A DNA stretch of 32,978 bases, taken from a virus. The position numbers and the translations under genes are program-made. Positions within the stretch are counted from its first letter, which is position 1, and each line of letters begins with the position of its first letter. Below the pieces are notes generated by a model that had not been told where the DNA came from, ran no database searches, and worked only from the letters and a program-made list of their open reading frames with translations. The stretch is from the IMG/VR virus record IMGVR_UViG_3300012920_000137, positions 1 through 32,978 of that record. One strand, given 5' to 3'. This document shows, in pieces, positions 21,850 to 28,623 of the stretch.

Positions 21850-24800
21850 TTAATCTCCTGCATTAATATTACACTGTCCAGGTGCAGAAATTTGTCTCTC
21901 ACATATTATAACATCAACATACTTAACCGCCAGGTTGATACTACCAGCACTTAGTGTTGGGTTACCACTAACGTTAAGTTGCGTAGATCCAGACGTGTTA
22001 ACACCACCGCTAACTTGTGGATTACCACCAATACTCAGATTTCCCTTACCAACACTGATGCCACCATTGTAACCTGCTCCCATATTTCCTCTGTTTGGTT
22101 GTCCACCAAGTCCGTGGTTATGACCACCACCACTACCAGAGTTACCAGTAGCAGCATTATTAGCACCTCTAGAAACAGTACCGTCATCAGAGTCTGCTCT
22201 ACCACCAAAGTTAGCTCTATCATAGTTGTGTGCATGAACAGGCATTTGGTTCCAAGAAACCGTGTGTCCCTGAACGTTCAAGTTTCCTCTATCAGGAGAT
22301 CCATTAAGGTTAATTGAAAATCCTGATGAGAAGTTACCGTTTGGATTACCTTGAAGGCTTAAGTTTCCTTTATTGACTGAAAAACCAGAACCAAAACCTG
22401 CAGCAACATTACCACCAACATCTAAGTTTCCTTTAGTTACGGTAGCACCATCACTAACACTCGCTTGGAACACACTAGAAAAACTCCTACTACCACCAGT
22501 ACCAGATCCACTTCCAGTAACAACTCTCAAAGCTGAATTGTTATAAGCAGTGCTTGTAATTTTAGTGTATCCACATGGAGCAGAAGAATTACAGAACAGC
22601 AATCTTGCTCCATTTGGAACATCAATTCTCTGCGGTGAAAGTTGAATTACTTTATTTGATCCACCAGTTCTAGTAAATGTAAAGGTAGTTCCTGATAAAG
22701 AAACATCATTAAAGTATCTACCATCTAAACTTTCTGTCGTGGTATTAGTACCATCATTCTTCTCAGCATATATTTGACCATTAGCTTTGTTGAAATGCAA
22801 TGCTGAGATAGCAACGTCTTGTGCTGAATCAAACTTATATCTACCATCTAAATCTACGGTAACAGCAGCAGGTAGGTTTGGAGTACCAAATGGGGAGTTA
22901 ACACCTTGTACAATACTTAGGACACCAGTAGTAACATCAAAGTTAGCATTAGCAACATAAGTATTTTCTTTGATGTACCTAGCATCTAAGTCATAACTAT
23001 AAGAGTCTCCATTACTGACTGTTAGACCAAGGGTTCCAGAACTAAACGTAAAGGAACTAACTGCAGTATCAACTGTAGTAATAGGAGCGTATAGAGTATC
23101 AAGATAATCGTATAGTTCTTCGGTCTCAATAACAACGTTAGTATCAGTAGTTCCATCATCTCTAACAAGATTAAGAACTCTTCTGTTTACGTGAAATCCT
23201 CCTGGGTTATTTCCAGCTACTAAGAAACTACCAGACTTAATATACCAGTTAGGACCAGTATCTGTAACATATCTACCATCCAGGTTAGCAACAATAGCAG
23301 CGCTACCATCGTTAGGTGTTAGAACTAAATTACCATTTGCTGTATTGAAAGTCGCTGATGTAATCTTAGCATCTGTTGCACCAGCGATAGTAACATACCT
23401 AGCATCTAAGTATGTCTGAAGATCAGTAATAGGTAGAACAATATCTGATAACTGATCTGTTCTCTCAAGAGTCAGAGCACCAGTTAACTGGTTATAACTT
23501 GCATCATTTACATAAGAGTTTGTATCAGATGCACTGATAGCAATAACCTGACCTGCCTGAACCATAGAGATAGATCCAGATGCTTGGAAACTAATATCTC
23601 CAGATGCATATGCACCACCCTGAGTATTAGGACCAGCGATTGCTAGTCTAGTAATAGTATCAGTGTTTGTATCAACAGAAGCAATAGTAATATTTCCTGT
23701 ACTACTATCTCTCTGAACAGAGACATTATTACCACCGATAATATTGACCTGATCGGTAGCGCTACCTTGCCCTGTACCACCAGGGATCAACTGAACACCA
23801 ACACCACCTGTGATCTGAGCCGAAGTTAGATCATATGTTGTATCACTATCTGTGATTGCTTGCTGGTTAACAGTATACTCCATCGTACCATTAGCATCAT
23901 TATATGATACGGTGATACCACTGTTAGCATTGTTGTCGATCATTCCACCGACAATATCTTCTACCTCTTCCGCAGTTAGTGTAGTGTCGTTAGCGTTTGT
24001 AGATCCAATAGTAATAGTATTACCAGATCTAGACAATGTAATATCATCACTAGTTGCTAGTACAACTTCAGAATAGTTACCACCATTATCAGTGATTCTA
24101 ATTTTATTACTGTTAGCGACAGCACCATCTAGTGCAGTCATCTGATATGTTACTGGTGTAAATCCACTGGTAGATGGTAGATTATCCCAGTAAATACTAC
24201 TTCCATCTGTAGTCAAGAACTTAGCAGATGCTGCAGCAACGTTAGGTGCAAGTGCTAAGAATGCAGAAGAAGCAGTAGTCGCTCCCGTACCACCTTTATC
24301 AATAGGAATAATACCACCATTCCACGTTCCAGTTACATTACCACTACATGCAATAGATCCTACTGTTAGACCATTAGTTACAGTGAGAGAATCGAAGGTA
24401 GGGGAATCAGTTGTGTCTAATGCTTGAGGAAGACTAAATTCTGTTCCTACTAAATTGATACCAGTTCCAGCAGTATATGTTGTATCAACTGAACTGATGC
24501 TAAAAGTATTTGTATGCTGTGTAACTGTTGTACTACCTGCACCTGCAAGAATCAGCGTACCAGATACAGGCGCTCCCGCAGCTGTTTCTACAGTGGTAAT
24601 CGTATTTGTATTAACATAACTAGAGTTGATCGTAATTTGATCACCTGCTCTAGTAAGAGTTACGTTTGAACCACCAACAAATTCAACTTCAGTTGCAGTA
24701 AATTGTCCAGAGGGATCAGCAATTCGTATACCAAAATTGCTACCAGAATCTACAGCAGATACCTGAAAACTGGGGAGAGTACCCCATACAAGTTCTCCAT

Positions 24801-24972
24801 TGTTTCCTGTTTTAGGGATTTGATTGGGTCCTGTAGATGGAGAGTTTCCATATAATGTTACAGGACCACCTATTTTTAGAGGTTGATCAGTGTTGATCTC
24901 AAGACCGTAAGGAAATTCAACTAATCCTGTACCTGCCTGATTAACAATCTGATCTACGCGAGCTCGGGACAT
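21850..24972 (-). CDS. Tail fibre with HxH-type receptor-binding tip (1040 aa)
   Basis: The N-terminus MSRARVDQIVNQAGTGLVEF matches the 1488-aa fibre's attachment end. The shaft contains IPIDKGGTGATTASSAFLAL, a common phage fibre repeat, and several DxRY(V/I)-type strand repeats (LDGRYVTD, LDARYIKE, LDGRYKFD, LDGRYFND). The tip has H913-A-H915 and H951-N-H953, resembling T4 gp12/gp37 iron-coordinating HxH motifs, and the ending NLAVKYVDVIICERQ resembles the collar-domain end. Five imperfect units of the form GNLxxxGNP flank the tip. It is probably the distal receptor-binding fibre and lies directly behind a perfect late promoter. Confidence 0.9.
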   Translation of the reverse strand: MSRARVDQIVNQAGTGLVEFPYGLEINTDQPLKIGGPVTLYGNSPSTGPNQIPKTGNNGELVWGTLPSFQVSAVDSGSNFGIRIADPSGQFTATEVEFVGGSNVTLTRAGDQITINSSYVNTNTITTVETAAGAPVSGTLILAGAGSTTVTQHTNTFSISSVDTTYTAGTGINLVGTEFSLPQALDTTDSPTFDSLTVTNGLTVGSIACSGNVTGTWNGGIIPIDKGGTGATTASSAFLALAPNVAAASAKFLTTDGSSIYWDNLPSTSGFTPVTYQMTALDGAVANSNKIRITDNGGNYSEVVLATSDDITLSRSGNTITIGSTNANDTTLTAEEVEDIVGGMIDNNANSGITVSYNDANGTMEYTVNQQAITDSDTTYDLTSAQITGGVGVQLIPGGTGQGSATDQVNIIGGNNVSVQRDSSTGNITIASVDTNTDTITRLAIAGPNTQGGAYASGDISFQASGSISMVQAGQVIAISASDTNSYVNDASYNQLTGALTLERTDQLSDIVLPITDLQTYLDARYVTIAGATDAKITSATFNTANGNLVLTPNDGSAAIVANLDGRYVTDTGPNWYIKSGSFLVAGNNPGGFHVNRRVLNLVRDDGTTDTNVVIETEELYDYLDTLYAPITTVDTAVSSFTFSSGTLGLTVSNGDSYSYDLDARYIKENTYVANANFDVTTGVLSIVQGVNSPFGTPNLPAAVTVDLDGRYKFDSAQDVAISALHFNKANGQIYAEKNDGTNTTTESLDGRYFNDVSLSGTTFTFTRTGGSNKVIQLSPQRIDVPNGARLLFCNSSAPCGYTKITSTAYNNSALRVVTGSGSGTGGSRSFSSVFQASVSDGATVTKGNLDVGGNVAAGFGSGFSVNKGNLSLQGNPNGNFSSGFSINLNGSPDRGNLNVQGHTVSWNQMPVHAHNYDRANFGGRADSDDGTVSRGANNAATGNSGSGGGHNHGLGGQPNRGNMGAGYNGGISVGKGNLSIGGNPQVSGGVNTSGSTQLNVSGNPTLSAGSINLAVKYVDVIICERQISAPGQCNINAGD

Positions 24973-24996
24973 CCTTATTCACCAGTGGTTCCGAGA

Positions 24997-25004
24997 TATT
25001 TATA
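24997..25004 (-). promoter_or_regulatory. Perfect T4-late promoter TATAAATA before the 1040-aa fibre gene
   Basis: TATAAATA on the minus strand lies about 25 bases before the ATG at 24972 and abuts the 3' end of the tRNA-Gly gene at 25005, so tRNA and promoter are packed without a gap. Confidence 0.85.
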
Positions 25005-25076
25005 AGCGGGGTATCGGAATTGAACCGACGACATCTAACTTGGAAGGATAGCGTTCTACCTCTGAACTAACCCCGC
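25005..25076 (-). tRNA. tRNA-Gly (anticodon TCC)
   Basis: A cloverleaf can be drawn on the minus strand: acceptor GCGGGGT/ACCCCGC, D arm TAGTTCAGAGGTAGA, anticodon loop CTTCCAA (anticodon TCC), T arm TCGGTTCGATTCCGA. There is one T-T mismatch in the anticodon stem. The 3' CCA is not encoded. It may help translate Gly-rich fibre genes. Confidence 0.92.
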
Positions 25077-25078
25077 AG

Positions 25079-25101
25079 AAAATGAGGGAGGTCAATCCCT
25101 C
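25079..25101 (-). terminator. Weak hairpin upstream of tRNA-Gly
   Basis: On the minus strand GAGGGA (25096-25101) pairs with TCCCTC (25084-25089) around a six-base loop, followed by ATTTTC. It may be a weak terminator after the 59-aa frame or a processing site for the tRNA. The short T run makes termination uncertain. Confidence 0.4.
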
Positions 25102-25127
25102 TAGGCACATGCACGCCACCAATTTTA

Positions 25128-25307
25128 TTATTTCAGATGCGAAATTGGAAAACAACCACACGGAAGGGGATTTACCACCAACATATTTTTAACTGGAACA
25201 TGTAAACCAGGCGGGAGTATTCTCCATCCGCACCACTTGTTCTTGAGGAGAAACAAGAAACCCGAGGGGTCGATGACCCATCCCGACCAGGGCGCTTTTA
25301 TAGTCAT
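25128..25307 (-). CDS. Candidate 59-aa micro-gene
   Basis: The ATG at 25307 overlaps the TGA of the 24-aa frame (ATGA). The frame starts MTIKAPWSGWVIDPSGFLFL and continues with KNKWCGWRILPPGLHVP to a TAA at 25128. It is rich in Trp, Pro and Leu with three cysteines. There is no Shine-Dalgarno, no known family and no certain homologue. It is listed because it fills an otherwise empty 270-bp stretch and has a stop/start overlap typical of coupled phage genes. The alternative is a noncoding structured region. Confidence 0.33.
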   Translation of the reverse strand: MTIKAPWSGWVIDPSGFLFLLKNKWCGWRILPPGLHVPVKNMLVVNPLPCGCFPISHLK

Positions 25308-25374
25308 CCCGAGACTGGACCAGCAGTGTTCTGCTTAGCTCCACCAGGGCGAGTTTTAGGAGTCTTCCCGAGAC
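25287..25374. repeat. Imperfect direct repeat flanking a hairpin
   Basis: Two related ~30-bp units lie at 25287-25315 and 25344-25374, each starting ccagggcg and ending cccgagac with a variable middle. The stretch between them contains the stem agcag/ctgct with tgtt loop and outer tgga/tcca pairing. A further hairpin gggtc/gaccc is at 25267-25279. Confidence 0.55.
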
Positions 25375-25378
25375 TCAT
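25304..25378 (-). CDS. Candidate 24-aa micro-gene
   Basis: The ATG at 25378 lies inside the 3' end of the 143-aa gene in a different frame. The peptide reads MSLGKTPKTRPGGAKQ, then NTAGPVSG, and stops at a TGA overlapping the next ATG. It is basic and Gly/Pro-rich. It could be a real micro-protein, a translational relay, or chance. Evidence is the overlap geometry only. Confidence 0.3.
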   Translation of the reverse strand: MSLGKTPKTRPGGAKQNTAGPVSG

Positions 25379-25787
25379 CGAGGTCAACGTCATCACCAAA
25401 ACTGATAACATCTTCACCAGCAGCACCAGGAATGTTGACTGGACCTGCAGCAGCAAAGGAATCAAATTGAATAACATTATCCAGTGCATCCATATCACCA
25501 CCAGGACGCTTACCAGGAATGGAAAGATAGTCAGAGTTTAGATTGAAAGAAAATGGAGCAGCTTCTGCACTGAATGTGATAGGATCGTTATTGAGTACAG
25601 AATAATCAACGTCACCGAGATTAATGTTTCCAAGACTAAATTCAATCGTCTTGGAGTTGATATCTTTTACCAGAGTAAGTGCTTGGAAAAGATCAGAAAG
25701 GTTTTCATCTTTCTTATCAGCAAGACTGTTGATGATTGCCTGCCGAAGTGACTCTTCAGCAGACTCAAGGTGTGATTTGATAGACAT
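25356..25787 (-). CDS. Acidic hypothetical protein (143 aa)
   Basis: The protein begins with a helical region (MSIKSHLESAEESLRQAIIN) and continues with a beta/loop region rich in Asp, Asn and Pro. The C-terminus is very acidic (VISFGDDVDLDESREDS). No signal peptide, membrane span or known motif is seen. It follows the 81-aa gene by five bases and may be a virion or assembly factor, based only on its place next to fibre genes. Confidence 0.78.
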   Translation of the reverse strand: MSIKSHLESAEESLRQAIINSLADKKDENLSDLFQALTLVKDINSKTIEFSLGNINLGDVDYSVLNNDPITFSAEAAPFSFNLNSDYLSIPGKRPGGDMDALDNVIQFDSFAAAGPVNIPGAAGEDVISFGDDVDLDESREDS

Positions 25788-25792
25788 AATTT

Positions 25793-26038
25793 TTAAGCAG
25801 TAACGGTATCACGAATGTAGCAGGGTACACCTTCGGGGTCTAACCACTTGGTGTATTCAAAGTCTTCCATAGCAATCAGGAGTTGCATCTGATTGTCTAG
25901 AAGGTACATATCACTATATCGTTTGGTGTAGTGATCTGCTTTTTGAATACGATAGTCAGGCATACCATTGATCTCTAGGGTGCCGCACTGCACATAGCGG
26001 TACGGGAAGCGCTCAAGAAGGACAGTGGGTTTCTTCAT
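25793..26038 (-). CDS. Hypothetical protein (81 aa)
   Basis: A compact soluble protein starting MKKPTVLLERFPYRYVQCGT with many aromatic residues and a C-terminal segment WLDPEGVPCYIRDTVTA. It has two cysteines and no recognised domain. It lies in a tight minus-strand series with the membrane protein upstream (11-base gap) and the 143-aa gene downstream (5-base gap). Confidence 0.75.
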   Translation of the reverse strand: MKKPTVLLERFPYRYVQCGTLEINGMPDYRIQKADHYTKRYSDMYLLDNQMQLLIAMEDFEYTKWLDPEGVPCYIRDTVTA

Positions 26039-26049
26039 GTGTTGGTTGC

Positions 26050-26391
26050 TTACTCGGTAATTGTAGCATGGTCATCGTCCTTCTGCAACTGCCTGCCGCT
26101 CCAAATTGCTAAGGCAATGATGGCGAGATAGAACAAGGTATCATCAATCATAACGAGGAAGAAGAGGACACTACCACCATAGCGCAACCAGTCAGGAAGT
26201 CTGCTGGTTACCCTCTGTACAAGTGGAGAAATCCTCTTCTCAAATTTAAAGTAAAGGATTGCTGCTAGGGTTACTGTGATCTCACTCATTGGAACAATGA
26301 AGTAGAGAGACAGGAACACAAAGATAGGCCAATAATGCCTAGGTGGAATCCTCTTGATAAGTTTAATGTACTTCTTACGAAGCGTCGTCAT
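26050..26391 (-). CDS. Multi-span membrane protein (113 aa)
   Basis: The start is placed at the ATG at 26391 (MTTLRKKYIKLIKRIPPRHY); other in-frame ATGs up to 26424 only add Met/Thr-rich residues encoded within the upstream gene. Three hydrophobic stretches follow: YWPIFVFLSLYFIVPMSEIT, then VTLAAILYF, then GGSVLFFLVMIDDTLFYLAI extending to ALAIW. The basic N-terminus suggests an inside orientation. The first gene codons overlap the Phd-like gene by 17 bases. No family is recognised. Functions such as superinfection exclusion or lysis control are possible but unsupported. Confidence 0.72.
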   Translation of the reverse strand: MTTLRKKYIKLIKRIPPRHYWPIFVFLSLYFIVPMSEITVTLAAILYFKFEKRISPLVQRVTSRLPDWLRYGGSVLFFLVMIDDTLFYLAIIALAIWSGRQLQKDDDHATITE

Positions 26392-26593
26392 GGTCATGGT
26401 AATACGAGAGGTCATCTTCATCATCAGGGAGGTTCATACTAACACACTTTTGTACATCTTCAAGATCCTTTGCGGGAATCATCATAACACGTCTTCCATC
26501 TTTTCTAGCGATGATGAAAGACTCTCCGTTCTCACACTTCTCTACGTATTCTTCAAAATTTTTTTCGAGTTCTTCTTCAGTAATTTCAACCAT
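26375..26593 (-). CDS. Solitary Phd/YefM-type antitoxin-like protein (72 aa)
   Basis: Residues 1-45 (MVEITEEELEKNFEEYVEKC, then ENGESFIIARKDGRRVMMIPA) match the Phd/YefM antitoxin fold: helix, then the ENGExxxIxRxGxxxxxxxPA strand pair. The C-terminal part is Asp/His-rich (DDEDDLSYYHDHDDAS), where classical antitoxins carry the toxin-neutralising tail. No toxin gene (Doc, YoeB or PIN type) is next to it: upstream is talC, overlapping by 8 bases, and downstream is a membrane protein. It might repress transcription or neutralise a host toxin. The family call is moderately strong, the role is inference. Confidence 0.65.
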   Translation of the reverse strand: MVEITEEELEKNFEEYVEKCENGESFIIARKDGRRVMMIPAKDLEDVQKCVSMNLPDDEDDLSYYHDHDDAS

Positions 26594-27245
26594 TGTTTAG
26601 TAGTTTTTGGGTTTCGTCAAAGTCTTTCTGGAAAATATCCAAACCCTCGCGAGTCAAGACATGATCATACATTTTATCTAGAACCTTAACAGGCATAGTA
26701 ACTACATGTGCTCCATACATGTAACACCTAGAAACATGATGAACATCACGAAGAGATGCTGCTAGGATTTTTGTACGTACACCCTGAGAACAATAAGTGC
26801 TAGAAATAGCACGGATAAGTTCTACACCACTGAAAGAATTATCATTACAGCGACCAACAAAAGGAGAAACATATGTTGCTCCTGCTTTTGCTGCTAGGAT
26901 TGCCTGTGCTACGGAGAAGATGAGAGTAACGTTTACTCTGATACCTCGCTTGGAAAGTGAATAGCACACTGTAAGACCATCTTTAGTGCATGGTACTTTA
27001 ATAGTTGCTTGATTACCAAACTTTTCAGATAGACGGATACCTTCTTCGTACATCTCACCAACTGTACCAACAACTTCCATACTAATATCAGGAACACCTA
27101 CATCAATAAGTTCTTGGTATACTTCTTCAGGGTCTCGTCCTGACTTCTTAATAAGAGAAGGATTGGTAGTTACTCCATCTACCAATCCCGATGCGAAAGT
27201 AGTTTTAATCTCGTGTGTGTCGGCTGAATCAATAAAAATCTGCAT
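26586..27245 (-). CDS. talC: Transaldolase-like enzyme (TalC/FSA family, 219 aa)
   Basis: The protein opens MQIFIDSADTHEIKTTFASG and has GVTTNPSLI and the catalytic Lys83 in TIKVPCTKDG, which forms the Schiff base with the sugar. The later FVGRCNDNS segment also fits the family. It has the length (~215-220 aa) of small TalC-type transaldolases, not host TalB. Transaldolase moves a three-carbon dihydroxyacetone unit in the pentose phosphate pathway. Cyanophage TalC is thought to steer host carbon to NADPH and ribose for nucleotides, which fits nrdAB nearby. It ends 8 bases inside the Phd-like gene. No clear promoter was seen in the gap to tRNA-Pro. Confidence 0.95.
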   Translation of the reverse strand: MQIFIDSADTHEIKTTFASGLVDGVTTNPSLIKKSGRDPEEVYQELIDVGVPDISMEVVGTVGEMYEEGIRLSEKFGNQATIKVPCTKDGLTVCYSLSKRGIRVNVTLIFSVAQAILAAKAGATYVSPFVGRCNDNSFSGVELIRAISSTYCSQGVRTKILAASLRDVHHVSRCYMYGAHVVTMPVKVLDKMYDHVLTREGLDIFQKDFDETQKLLNNG

Positions 27246-27269
27246 GTGTCTAATAATAATGTGTAGACA

Positions 27270-27343
27270 TCGGGGCGATAGGATTTGAACCTACGACCTC
27301 CCGCTCCCAAAGCGGGCGCTCTACCAAACTAAGCTACGCCCCG
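27270..27343 (-). tRNA. tRNA-Pro (anticodon TGG)
   Basis: On the minus strand the acceptor CGGGGCG/CGCCCCG, anticodon arm CCCGC/GCGGG around TTTGGGA (anticodon TGG), and T arm GTAGGTTCAAATCCTA make a full cloverleaf. Its 5' 15 bases overlap the end of the 70-aa gene. No CCA is encoded. Confidence 0.93.
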
Positions 27344-27541
27344 ATAAAGTTCTTCCTTATAAGCGAAAGTCTCATCCATATTATAGTGCAGTTTGTGTCG
27401 ATCCGTCAAGACATAATACCCAGCAATACCTGAACTATTACACTCAAATCCATACCCTTTCACTTTCTCACATACACCATCAATGTTAAAGCATTTATCC
27501 GTGTGAAGGTAGGAGAGATACCGTTCGTCCAGGTTGATCAT
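27329..27541 (-). CDS. Hypothetical 70-aa protein overlapping tRNA-Pro
   Basis: The protein reads MINLDERYLSYLHTDKCFNI and ends MDETFAYKEELYRGVA. It is soluble, Tyr-rich and has three cysteines (DKCF, GVCE, FECN). It begins immediately after the zinc-finger gene's TGA (TGAATG). Its last five codons lie in the 5' part of tRNA-Pro, so the C-terminal EELYRGVA is partly encoded by tRNA bases. No family is recognised. Confidence 0.65.
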   Translation of the reverse strand: MINLDERYLSYLHTDKCFNIDGVCEKVKGYGFECNSSGIAGYYVLTDRHKLHYNMDETFAYKEELYRGVA

Positions 27542-27790
27542 TCAACGTTCCTCAAAATCAATTTTACGAATCTTGCGTTTCCGCCGTTCTTCCTGATATT
27601 TTAGGTCACTTTCCGTCAGGATTCCGTTATATTTAATATTCTTTTTATGATTCAGTAGTACAACTTGATCTAGATCGTTTGCACCAAGTGTATCATCTAC
27701 AACATGCATTTGATTGGGGCACCCACAACATTGAACTTTGCTAGTGCTAGTTAATTCTTTGTTGCATAGTTTGCATCGTGCGGACAACAT
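27542..27790 (-). CDS. Small zinc-ribbon-like protein (82 aa)
   Basis: Cysteines 6, 9, 21 (or 22) and 24 (CKLC, then CCGC) make a C-x2-C...C-x2-C zinc-binding pattern in the first 30 residues. The C-terminus is very basic (EERRKRKIRKIDFEER), so nucleic acid binding is likely. It begins 28 bases downstream of the tRNA cluster and is directly followed by the 70-aa gene. Possible roles are transcription or tRNA/DNA contact; none is shown. Confidence 0.7.
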   Translation of the reverse strand: MLSARCKLCNKELTSTSKVQCCGCPNQMHVVDDTLGANDLDQVVLLNHKKNIKYNGILTESDLKYQEERRKRKIRKIDFEER

Positions 27791-27817
27791 GTCTCAGCAT
27801 TTAACCTCATAAGGTAA

Positions 27818-27889
27818 TGGGTGAAGAGGGGATCGAACCCCCGACCGCCTCCGTGTAAAGGAGATGCTCTACCGCTGAGCTATTCACCC
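27818..27889 (-). tRNA. tRNA-Val (anticodon TAC)
   Basis: The minus-strand acceptor GGGTGAA/TTCACCC, D arm TAGCTCAGCGGTAGAGC, anticodon stem CTCC/GGAG around TTTACAC (anticodon TAC) and T arm GGGGGTTCGATCCCC give a regular cloverleaf. It is four bases from tRNA-Leu. No CCA is encoded. Confidence 0.94.
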
Positions 27890-27893
27890 TGAG

Positions 27894-27976
27894 TGTCGGT
27901 GAGAGGACTTGAACCTCCACGCCATAAAGACAATAGAACCTAAATCTATCGCGTCTACCGATTCCGCCACACCGAC
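27894..27976 (-). tRNA. tRNA-Leu (anticodon TAG)
   Basis: Acceptor GTCGGTG/CACCGAC, anticodon stem ATAGA/TCTAT around TTTAGGT (anticodon TAG), a long variable arm typical of leucine tRNAs, and T arm GAGGTTCAAGTCCTC. Length 83 nt. It lies between tRNA-Val and tRNA-Arg with four-base gaps. Confidence 0.93.
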
Positions 27977-27980
27977 AAGG

Positions 27981-28054
27981 CGACTCAGGTAGGATTTGAA
28001 CCTACGACCGACTGCTTAGAAGGCAGTTGCTCTATCCAGCTGAGCTACTGAGTC
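27981..28054 (-). tRNA. tRNA-Arg (anticodon TCT)
   Basis: Acceptor GACTCAG/CTGAGTC, D arm TAGCTCAGCTGGATAGAGC, anticodon stem ACTGC/GCAGT around CTTCTAA (anticodon TCT) and T arm GTAGGTTCAAATCCTAC. The first 10 bases overlap the end of the 62-aa gene. AGA is a codon common in low-GC phage genes. Confidence 0.94.
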
Positions 28055-28233
28055 TTGTTTAGTTTGAAGTACAGTTTGTAGTACCTCTTTTTCATTTCAT
28101 CAAGGACATCCATATCCTCTTTGAAACCCATGTACTTGAGGAGTTGGTATGACCCCTCAAGTTCACTCAGCAATCTTAGCACGTTAACTGGTTTCACGTC
28201 AAGACCACCGAACTCATACTCACTTGCTTTCAC
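28045..28233 (-). CDS. Hypothetical 62-aa protein overlapping tRNA-Arg
   Basis: The frame starts at a GTG at 28233 directly after the TGA of the hydrolase gene. The helical, charged protein reads (M)KASEYEFGGLDVKPVNVLRL and ends KKRYYKLYFKLNKTQ. Its stop codon TAG lies within the 5' acceptor/D region of tRNA-Arg. It may be a small DNA- or protein-binding helix bundle, but no family is recognised. Confidence 0.65.
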   Translation of the reverse strand: MKASEYEFGGLDVKPVNVLRLLSELEGSYQLLKYMGFKEDMDVLDEMKKRYYKLYFKLNKTQ

Positions 28234-28623
28234 TCAAGACTGCCAGTGATAATGATAGAAATTACCTTTGGGATCACACATAGGATCTTCTGATACTACT
28301 CGATATGGTAGCATACGTTGTCCTTTGAAATCTGTTCTGTCACCAATAATACTGTACGCTTGTAGAAGTTTGTCAGTATCTTTTAATTTAGAGATGACAT
28401 GTTGTTTTGCTGCTGGACGACGGTAGAAGAAACCTTCATATTGTCCAGGAGCATACACCACATTAGCAACGGTGTTAGGATACTTTGGTGATTTTACTCT
28501 GTTTAGGATGGATACTGCAACACAGAACTCATCCATTGTATTAGGTGCTGCCTCAACCTGTACTGCTCTAGCAAGATGGTCATAGTCAGCAGGCGTCAAC
28601 GCCAGAATCGTTTCCAAAATCAA
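28234..28623 (-). CDS. SleB/CwlJ-like cell-wall hydrolase (about 129 aa)
   Basis: The core matches the Hydrolase_2 (SleB) family: LARAVQVEAAPNTMDEFCVA with the catalytic Glu about 24 residues from the chosen start, then VSILNRVKSPKYPNTVANVV, and GQYEGFFYR. Such enzymes cut peptidoglycan. The start is placed at a TTG at 28623 because AGGAAAG lies six bases upstream; the ATG at 28689 would overlap the endonuclease gene by 104 bases. No signal peptide is seen, so it needs a holin or virion delivery to reach the wall. It could serve lysis or entry. Confidence 0.78.
   Translation of the reverse strand: MILETILALTPADYDHLARAVQVEAAPNTMDEFCVAVSILNRVKSPKYPNTVANVVYAPGQYEGFFYRRPAAKQHVISKLKDTDKLLQAYSIIGDRTDFKGQRMLPYRVVSEDPMCDPKGNFYHYHWQS

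Noticed and set aside
24973-25076. Host attachment site (attP) at tRNA-Gly
   Set aside because: No integrase gene is present and T4-like cyanophages are lytic. The tRNA is complete and functional-looking.
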